10,265 nucleotides of DNA. It comes from an uncultured Alphaproteobacteria bacterium. Its GTDB lineage: Bacteria > Pseudomonadota > Alphaproteobacteria > Caulobacterales > Aquidulcibacteraceae. Below are positions 6,271-10,265 of the stretch, in pieces. Each line of letters opens with the position of its first letter. The stretch's first letter is position 1. The notes beneath the pieces are model-generated. The model saw only the letters and a list, made by a program, of their open reading frames with translations, searched no databases and had not been told where the DNA came from. The stretch lies in the NCBI GenBank assembly GCA_937967725.1, contig CALBSY010000229.1, positions 1 through 10,265 on the forward strand, read 5' to 3'. The position numbers and the translations under genes were made by a program.

Positions 6271-6582
6271 ATGCTGTCGACGAACCTCGATCGCGCTTTC
6301 GGGGCGTTGGCCGACCCGACGCGGCGAGCTATCCTGCTCATGTTGCAAGATGACGAAGCCGCCGTTCATGAGATTGCGGCGCGCTTCGAGATCAGCCGTC
6401 CAGGTGTCTCGAAACATCTCGCTGTGCTGCGCGCCGCCGATCTGGTCAATGAGGAGAGGTATGGCCGCGAGAACGTCTATTCGGTCAATGCGCCCGCGTT
6501 CGAGGAAGTAAGAAGCTGGCTGACCGTGTTCTGGCGGGGCCGGCTTGCCGCGCTAAAGGCTTTGGCGGAGAGCGAAAAGTGA
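6271..6582 (+). CDS. ArsR-family winged-helix transcriptional repressor (SRPBCC-linked type)
   Basis: A 103-aa protein that is almost entirely winged helix. It begins with LDRAFGALADPTRRAILLML, the usual helix 1-2 of ArsR proteins linked to SRPBCC genes. The recognition helix region EISRPGVSKHLAVLRAADLV (55-74) and a beta wing (NEERYGRENVYSVN) follow. The C-terminal helix (FEEVRSWLTVFWRGRLAALKALAE) is the usual dimerisation helix. There is no CxC metal-binding motif in the recognition helix (the ELCVCDL type is absent), so it is probably not a metal sensor and its signal is unknown. The ATG at 6271 has no Shine-Dalgarno and follows a promoter that suggests a leaderless message. Its stop overlaps the GTG of the SRPBCC gene (GTGA), so the two are coupled. 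Confidence 0.9.
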   Translation: MLSTNLDRAFGALADPTRRAILLMLQDDEAAVHEIAARFEISRPGVSKHLAVLRAADLVNEERYGRENVYSVNAPAFEEVRSWLTVFWRGRLAALKALAESEK

Positions 6583-7034
6583 ATGATAGCAGGAAGCTAG
6601 AGCCCATTCGCGAGACGATGCTCGTCAACGCTGCCATCGACACGGTGTGGCGCGTATTGACCTCAGAGGAAACCGTGCCGCAATGGCTCGGGTGTCTCCA
6701 TTATTCGGCGGAAGTGGGCGCTGTCTTTTATATGCAGCAAAATTCTGCGAAGGCCGCCGTCAAGGACATTAGCGGCGCCACCCATTGCGAGGTGCTGGCG
6801 TTGGAGGCGCCGACACATTTTCATTTTTCGTGGTTCTTGCCCGGAACGCCGGCAACCCACGTCCATTTCCGCCTTCGCGCCGTTGCCGAAAGCCAAACCG
6901 AAGTCTCTTTCGAGCACGATGGTTGGGATCAATTTCCATCCGACCTTATCGGGCAGATCCGCGAGGCGCTGATGGGAGGGTGGATTTCGGCCGTGTTGCC
7001 GAAGCTCAAACAGGTTTCTGAGCGGTCCGCCTAG
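6579..7034 (+). CDS. SRPBCC / AHSA1-family protein
   Basis: A 151-aa protein. The start is GTG 6579, inside the end of arsR (GTGA overlap), with GGAG about ten bases upstream. An ATG at 6583 is in another frame. The sequence follows the AHSA1 type of SRPBCC helix-grip fold: IRETMLVNAAIDTVWRVLTS, then VPQWLG with tryptophan, then GAVFYMQ, CEVLALEAPTHFHFSWFLPG (about 70-89), TEVSFEHDGWDQF, and a long C-terminal helix (GQIREALMGGWISAVLPKLKQV). These proteins bind hydrophobic ligands or act as small chaperones; the ligand here cannot be told. ArsR next to SRPBCC is a very common pairing, and the repressor probably controls this gene. It is cytoplasmic, with no signal peptide. Confidence 0.9.
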   Translation: MNDSRKLEPIRETMLVNAAIDTVWRVLTSEETVPQWLGCLHYSAEVGAVFYMQQNSAKAAVKDISGATHCEVLALEAPTHFHFSWFLPGTPATHVHFRLRAVAESQTEVSFEHDGWDQFPSDLIGQIREALMGGWISAVLPKLKQVSERSA

Positions 7035-7047
7035 TCGAGGTCGAGCC

Positions 7048-7515
7048 ATGTCGAGTGCTGATCTGTCCAGGTTCTCTTTTGTGATTGGGAAGTGGTCGGC
7101 GGTGATGACCACCCATCCTGAGTGCTACGGCGACCGGGCAGGAAAAGCCGCAGCCGAAATCAGCTGTGTTTGGGGCGCTGCGCGACAATGGATCGAGTGC
7201 CGTACGCGCGCTCCACTGCCTGGCGGCCAAGAGTACGAGGTGCTCGTCGTGATCAATACAGCCAAGCGCCCGGGGGCAAGCTTGCAGGCTTATGCGGTCA
7301 ATGTTTCAGGCGAAGGCTATCTCTATCTTGGACGTTGGAGCAGCGGCGACGATCGCATCGAGTTTGAGGGCGTGCTCGACGCGCAAGGCGCACATCGCCA
7401 GATCGTCGCTTATGAACGACTTGGGGGTGGGGGTGTTGGCTTCAACGTTCGCGAGACACGCGACCGCGGCGACAAGTATATTCCCCACTCATCGGCGATT
7501 TGGACGGCAGCCTAG
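7048..7515 (+). CDS. Small beta-rich protein with FxFxxGxW motif (DUF1579-like)
   Basis: A 155-aa protein starting 14 bp after the SRPBCC gene, with GAGG upstream of ATG 7048, so it is probably the third gene of the arsR operon. It opens with SRFSFVIGKWSAVMTTHPE, the same F-x-x-G-x-W pattern as the exported protein at 5543-6112. Alternating strands follow (AAEISCVWGAARQWIECRTRA, EYEVLVVIN, GEGYLYLGRWSSGDDRIEFEG), with a final strand FNVRETRDRGDKYIPHSSAIWTA. There is no signal peptide, so unlike its cousin it acts in the cytoplasm. A calycin-like barrel that binds a small ligand is a reasonable guess; no active-site residues are evident. Confidence 0.75.
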   Translation: MSSADLSRFSFVIGKWSAVMTTHPECYGDRAGKAAAEISCVWGAARQWIECRTRAPLPGGQEYEVLVVINTAKRPGASLQAYAVNVSGEGYLYLGRWSSGDDRIEFEGVLDAQGAHRQIVAYERLGGGGVGFNVRETRDRGDKYIPHSSAIWTAA

Positions 7516-7660
7516 GCGGCAATAAAGGTCGATAATGACCCAACCCGGCCATTACTGCCAGCGGCAGCGAGCGACCGCTGTTGGGATGAAGCGGCAGGAA
7601 AGGGCCTCGGTTCAGTCGGTCGCGTCGTTTGAACGGAGGGGCAGGGATTGGCCCAAATGT
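7516..7660. other. Intergenic DNA left of the insertion sequence, no gene seen
   Basis: This lies between the end of the arsR operon and the left inverted repeat of the IS. A short plus-strand frame from 7535 crosses the IS boundary and has no protein-like character. The stretch has dyad-like pieces such as AGCGGCAGCGAGCGACCGCT, but no terminator with a T-run. Confidence 0.4.
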
Positions 7661-7674
7661 ATGGTCCGGCTGCC
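7661..7674 (+). repeat. IS subterminal inverted repeat (transposase 3' side)
   Basis: ATGGTCCGGCTGCC is the exact reverse complement of 8989-9002. The match stops at both edges (T against T outside, G against A inside), giving a sharply bounded 14-bp repeat. Confidence 0.85.
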
Positions 7675-7881
7675 GTTCGCAAGTGAGATCAGAAGTTCGG
7701 ACGTCGCTTATATGTATCCGGCCTGTTGATCGGCGCGCGGGCCGTGGCCTTGATGGGAGTACGCTCGCGTCTGGGTCTCATTGGCGTGCATATCGGCTGC
7801 CCGACCATTAGCGACATCAGACTTCAGACGGGCTCTTCTTCCGTTCCGTTCCATTCTCAATCGCGAATTCCGTTTGAGGCG
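7675..7881 (-). ncRNA. Candidate bridge/seeker guide RNA region of the IS
   Basis: These 207 bp lie between the transposase stop and the inverted repeat on its 3' side and carry no convincing gene. In IS1111-group elements the guide RNA that pairs with target and donor DNA is made from this 3' noncoding region. The minus-strand sequence has GC-rich dyads (for example GGCCGTGGCC, 7740-7749 on plus) and a tandem GTCTGA-AGTCTGA near 7816-7830. It also has a segment reading TGTCGCTAATGG (7816-7805) that matches the flanking target DNA. Exact RNA ends and fold are not determined. Confidence 0.5.
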
Positions 7882-8934
7882 TCAGATCGCTGGGATCGCT
7901 TCCCGGTGTGCGTCGAACGCCTGATTTCTGCGCAGCACGCTCCAGGCGATGCGGGCGAGCTTGTTGGCGAAGGCGACAGCCAGCTTGAAGCGGTTCATGC
8001 GTGTGGCGGCTTGTTCAAGCCAGGCCCCGAAGCTGAGCTGCGGCCAGAGCTTCTTGCGCATCATGATGACGCGCGCGGCCTGCACGAACAGCATGCGCAA
8101 ATAGCGGCTGCCGCGTTTAGTGATGCCGCCCAGCACTGTGCGCCCGCCGGTGGAGAATTGTCTCGGCACAAGCCCCAGCCAGGCGCCAAAGTCGCGCCCG
8201 CGTGAAAAGGCCTCGCCAGCGCCGACGGCGGCCACGATGGCGGAAGAAATCACCGGGCCAATACCCGGCACGCTCATCAGCCGGCGGCAATCCTCATCCT
8301 GTTTGCTGATCGCCTCGATCTCATCGGACACCGCATCAATGCGTCTGTCCAGGCAATGCCAATCCTCATAGAGACCAGCGAGCAGCGCTTGCATGCGCGG
8401 CGACATTTCCTCGGCGCGTTGGCGCAGGATGGGTTCGAGCGAGATGCGCAAGGCGCGCGGCCGAGGCCGCACAGTGATGCCTTGCTCGATCAGGAATGAG
8501 CGGATCTGATTGATGGTGGCGGTCCGGCGCGACACCAGACGGGCGCGCACTCGGTGCAGCGCTTGCAGGTCGAGCTGGTCCTGGGTCTTCTCCGAGACGA
8601 GGCGCATGTTTGGCCTGAGGGCGGCCTCGGCGATGGCTTCGGCGTCGTTGTAGTCGTTCTTCTGGCCTTTCACGAAAGGCTTCACATAGATCGCAGGGAT
8701 GATGCGCGGCTCGTGGCCGAGCTTGCGCAAGGTGCGGCTGACGAAATGGGCGCTGAGGCAGGCCTCCATGCCCACGACGCTGGGCGGCAGTTGCTCAAAT
8801 TCGCGCACCAAGGCTGAGCGCTTGATCTTGCGCCGCAACACGACGGCGCCCTCGCGGTCGAAACCGACCAAGTGAAAAACCTCCTTGCCAATATCGATGC
8901 CGATCGAGGCGAATGGGCCTAGTGTTTTGGTCAT
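7882..8934 (-). CDS. IS110-family (IS1111-type) DEDD/serine transposase
   Basis: A 350-aa protein, full length for the family and uninterrupted. The N-terminal RuvC-like domain has the DEDD acidic residues: Asp14 in GIDIGKE, Glu57 in VGMEACL, and Asp94 and Asp97 in KNDYNDAEAIAEA. A coiled-coil linker follows (LDLQALHRVRARLVSRRTATINQIRSFLIEQGI, and 183-215). The C-terminal Tnp20 domain has SVPGIGPVIS (221-230), an HhH-like stretch, and PRQFSTGGRTVLGGITKRGSRYLRML (257-282), with Ser261 as the likely catalytic serine. Together these recombine DNA under guide-RNA control in this family. The ATG at 8934 has a strong AGGAGG eight bases upstream, which lies inside a hairpin. The gene fills most of the IS on the strand opposite the arsR operon. 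Confidence 0.95.
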   Translation of the reverse strand: MTKTLGPFASIGIDIGKEVFHLVGFDREGAVVLRRKIKRSALVREFEQLPPSVVGMEACLSAHFVSRTLRKLGHEPRIIPAIYVKPFVKGQKNDYNDAEAIAEAALRPNMRLVSEKTQDQLDLQALHRVRARLVSRRTATINQIRSFLIEQGITVRPRPRALRISLEPILRQRAEEMSPRMQALLAGLYEDWHCLDRRIDAVSDEIEAISKQDEDCRRLMSVPGIGPVISSAIVAAVGAGEAFSRGRDFGAWLGLVPRQFSTGGRTVLGGITKRGSRYLRMLFVQAARVIMMRKKLWPQLSFGAWLEQAATRMNRFKLAVAFANKLARIAWSVLRRNQAFDAHREAIPAI

Positions 8935-8941
8935 GGCTGTT

Positions 8942-8954
8942 CCTCCTGAGGAGG
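8942..8954 (-). promoter_or_regulatory. Ribosome-binding site buried in a hairpin (transposase leader)
   Basis: On the minus strand CCTCC-TCA-GGAGG forms a perfect 5-bp stem with a 3-nt loop whose 3' arm is the Shine-Dalgarno of the transposase (AGGAGG, then AACAGCC, then ATG). In the message the site would be paired, so translation should be low. Similar occlusion is a known way for IS elements to limit transposase. Confidence 0.55.
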
Positions 8955-8956
8955 CT

Positions 8957-8980
8957 CGGATAGCTTGATTCAGCTATCCG
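8957..8980. repeat. Hairpin with 9-bp stem in the IS end
   Basis: CGGATAGCT (8957-8965) and AGCTATCCG (8972-8980) are perfect inverted repeats around a 6-nt loop, lying between the IS inverted repeat and the ribosome-binding hairpin. It may block read-through from outside or be recognised during transposition. Confidence 0.5.
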
Positions 8981-8988
8981 GCCGGGGA

Positions 8989-9002
8989 GGCAGCCGGACC
9001 AT
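8989..9002 (-). repeat. IS subterminal inverted repeat (transposase 5' side)
   Basis: GGCAGCCGGACCAT, the exact reverse complement of 7661-7674, lies about 55 bp upstream of the transposase ATG. Confidence 0.85.
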
Positions 9003-9026
9003 TCCATTAGCGGACAGTCGACGGGC

Positions 9027-9043
9027 GAGTCCACTTTGGACTC
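9027..9043 (-). terminator. Hairpin at the 3' end of the membrane protein gene
   Basis: GAGTCCA (9027-9033) and TGGACTC (9037-9043) form a perfect 7-bp stem with a 3-nt loop that overlaps the TGA (9044-9042) of the minus-strand gene. It is placed like a terminator but has no T-run after it on the minus strand, so it may instead protect the 3' end. The IS begins about 25 bp beyond it. Confidence 0.35.
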
Positions 9044-10265
9044 ATGTCGAAACCGCGTTGTGGATTGCCTCGCACAACTCGTATCGGAAGCGTTTGCTGT
9101 CGCGTGCCTTACTGGCCTGTGTCGGCGGATAAGAGACGATGCCCTCAAGTTCACGACCCAGCGCGCTCGTTATACGTTCGCGTATGTCATTTGGAGGGGC
9201 GGAAGAACCGACCGCTTTCGCGCAAATAAACACAAGTCGGTCGGCGCCGCAGGCGCTCACAGATTCTCTAATCTCCCAAATGATGTGATCTGTCACATCG
9301 GAAAGATCGATAATGACGACGTCCACAACACTGAGTACGGCGGTGACCGTCTCACGCCAATCGGCGTCGGAAACCCGTATGATAGTCGCGCCGCGTTGCT
9401 CCCGCTGGCTCGAGAGCGCGGCGCCCAACGGACCTACCGCCGACACCAGCGCCAAAATAATAAGAACGAGGACCGCAAAGAGAGGTATGGCGATTGCAAC
9501 GCCGACGAGAACAACAAAAATTATGAAGAACCCATTCGATGCGATTTCTGGCGAGCTTATGAGGGATTGCATTTGCGCCGCAAAGAAGGATGCCGGGCCC
9601 GCGAGGATGAGTATGGTGAAGATCCAAAGCCTCGGCGCCATGCGAGTGCGGCGCTGCTCAAACGAGAGATGAACGTCCCGGTCTTGCAGCGTGATGGCGC
9701 TGATCCCATGTCGTCCCAAAGTATCGACGACCCGAGACACACGAAAGCGCCCTCCAGTCTCCGCTTGGAAGCGACGTAGCCACATGATCTTGATCCGTTG
9801 TGGCGTCATGGCCGCGCGCAGCGCGGCAACACTCCAGGCAGCGGCGATGATAAGAAATACGCCAGCGACCAAGAGTGATAAAGCGACCAACTCCTCTGTA
9901 ATGAGCCCGCTTGGGTTTGGGAGGCGCGCCTGAAGACTTTCGGAACTGTGCAAACGATCCCAGGACAGCCAGAGCCCAGGTAGAGTCAACGCCAACGCAA
10001 CAACCCATATTGGCACCGCAATCAAGGCCGCCCAAACCTGCGCCACGTCATAGTCACGCGCGAGACGTTGAGCCAACTCGCCGGGCATTTCCCGCCACAC
10101 ATTTGATGTCCATTTGAGCTTCGCGCCAGAAGGGGATCCAGGCCAAAAGCACAGAACCAAAAGCACGACAAAATACAGCAGCGGGACAAGACCCAGCAGC
10201 AACCACCAACCCGAGACGCCGATATCGTGGAGCCGTCGGATGTGTACGGGAAGTAGAACACCCAG
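9042..10265 (-). CDS. DUF805-type membrane protein with C-terminal TIR/deoxyribosyltransferase-like domain, partial (5' end outside)
   Basis: The frame is open to the right edge, so the true start lies outside; 407 residues are visible. The first ones, VHIRRLHDIGVSGWW and the following hydrophobic run ending in CFWPG, are the signature of DUF805 (YhaH-type) membrane domains. About five membrane segments follow (visible residues 20-41, 76-101, 124-150, 211-231 and 244-276). Between the third and fourth is a soluble piece with a strand IKIMWLRRFQAE (about 158-169) and a second strand ISAITLQDRDV. After the last comes a 120-residue soluble domain: GATIIRVSD, DWRETV (302-307), the buried strand VVDVVIIDLSD (313-323), IIWEI (328-332) and RLVFICAK. 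The Asp-rich strand followed by a W-E motif resembles TIR and nucleoside deoxyribosyltransferase-like folds, where that Glu can be catalytic. This is a fold-level inference. The function is unknown; a membrane-tethered effector or signalling protein is possible. Confidence 0.75.
   Translation of the reverse strand: MGVLLPVHIRRLHDIGVSGWWLLLGLVPLLYFVVLLVLCFWPGSPSGAKLKWTSNVWREMPGELAQRLARDYDVAQVWAALIAVPIWVVALALTLPGLWLSWDRLHSSESLQARLPNPSGLITEELVALSLLVAGVFLIIAAAWSVAALRAAMTPQRIKIMWLRRFQAETGGRFRVSRVVDTLGRHGISAITLQDRDVHLSFEQRRTRMAPRLWIFTILILAGPASFFAAQMQSLISSPEIASNGFFIIFVVLVGVAIAIPLFAVLVLIILALVSAVGPLGAALSSQREQRGATIIRVSDADWRETVTAVLSVVDVVIIDLSDVTDHIIWEIRESVSACGADRLVFICAKAVGSSAPPNDIRERITSALGRELEGIVSYPPTQASKARDSKRFRYELCEAIHNAVST

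Larger units (their letters stand above)
7661..9002 (-). mobile_element. IS1111-type (IS110-family) insertion sequence, apparently complete
   Basis: Coordinates are the outer edges of two perfect 14-bp inverted repeats: ATGGTCCGGCTGCC at 7661-7674 and GGCAGCCGGACCAT at 8989-9002. In the IS1111 group such repeats are subterminal, a few bases (about 3 and 7) inside the real ends, so the element probably extends slightly beyond both coordinates. It contains one intact transposase gene, a short 5' region with two hairpins and a 207-bp 3' noncoding region. Length (about 1.34 kb) and layout fit the group. No target-site duplication longer than a base or two is visible, as expected for this family. 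Confidence 0.85.

Noticed and set aside
7647..7652. ATTGGC in the left flank matching 7780-7785 inside the IS as a second guide
   Set aside because: Only six bases match, and the orientation does not fit the expected opposite-strand pairing of the second guide. Likely chance.
7726..8205. Plus-strand frame of 159 codons across the IS 3' region
   Set aside because: Most of it is the antisense of the transposase gene, and the remainder has no domain or ribosome-binding site.
10200..10202. TTG at 10202 as the start of the membrane protein
   Set aside because: The frame stays open upstream to the window edge and encodes the DUF805 signature RRLHDIGVSGWW, so the true start is outside.

Overview
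This is a GC-rich, tightly packed bacterial window, most likely from an alphaproteobacterium. The signs are the base composition, the ArsR-SRPBCC gene pairing, a diheme cytochrome like those of Hyphomonas-type alphaproteobacteria (SO2930 / HNE_0200-like), and an IS1111-type IS110-family element. The exact lineage is inference. It reads as an accessory region: conflict-type genes that run off both edges, one broken regulator and one insertion sequence sit around a small metabolic or stress core.

Positions 1-2072 (minus strand) hold two translationally coupled genes that share a TAATG junction. The first is a GHKL-fold ATPase with a STAS-like N-terminal part. The second runs off the left edge and looks like a type I (orotate-like) phosphoribosyltransferase whose PRPP loop is degenerate. 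This pair is the best candidate for a poorly described system. Positions 2073-2589 hold no convincing gene. Positions 2590-3696 (minus) encode a hypothetical protein with an HTH-like N-terminus and a coiled coil.

Positions 3907-4386 (plus) are an Lrp/AsnC regulator split by an in-frame TGA. Converging on it, positions 4372-5397 (minus) encode a membrane-anchored diheme c-type cytochrome. Upstream of the cytochrome gene, positions 5543-6112 (minus) encode an exported small protein with an FDFWVGDW motif. Its gene diverges from a plus-strand operon at 6271-7515: an ArsR repressor, an SRPBCC/AHSA1 protein and a second small FxFxxGxW protein. The 158-bp divergent gap carries two inverted repeats, one lying exactly inside the spacer of a candidate leaderless promoter for arsR.

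Positions 7661-9002 are a complete-looking IS1111-type element: a 350-aa DEDD/serine transposase on the minus strand, perfect 14-bp subterminal inverted repeats, a 207-bp noncoding 3' region where this group carries its guide (bridge/seeker) RNA, and a ribosome-binding site buried in a hairpin. The noncoding region contains a 9-nt match to the flanking DNA, a possible target guide. The element lies about 40 bp past the stop codon of the last gene.

Positions 9042-10265 (minus, 5' end outside the window) encode a membrane protein with a DUF805-type start, about five membrane segments and a C-terminal TIR/deoxyribosyltransferase-like alpha/beta domain that appears to be split by a membrane hairpin.
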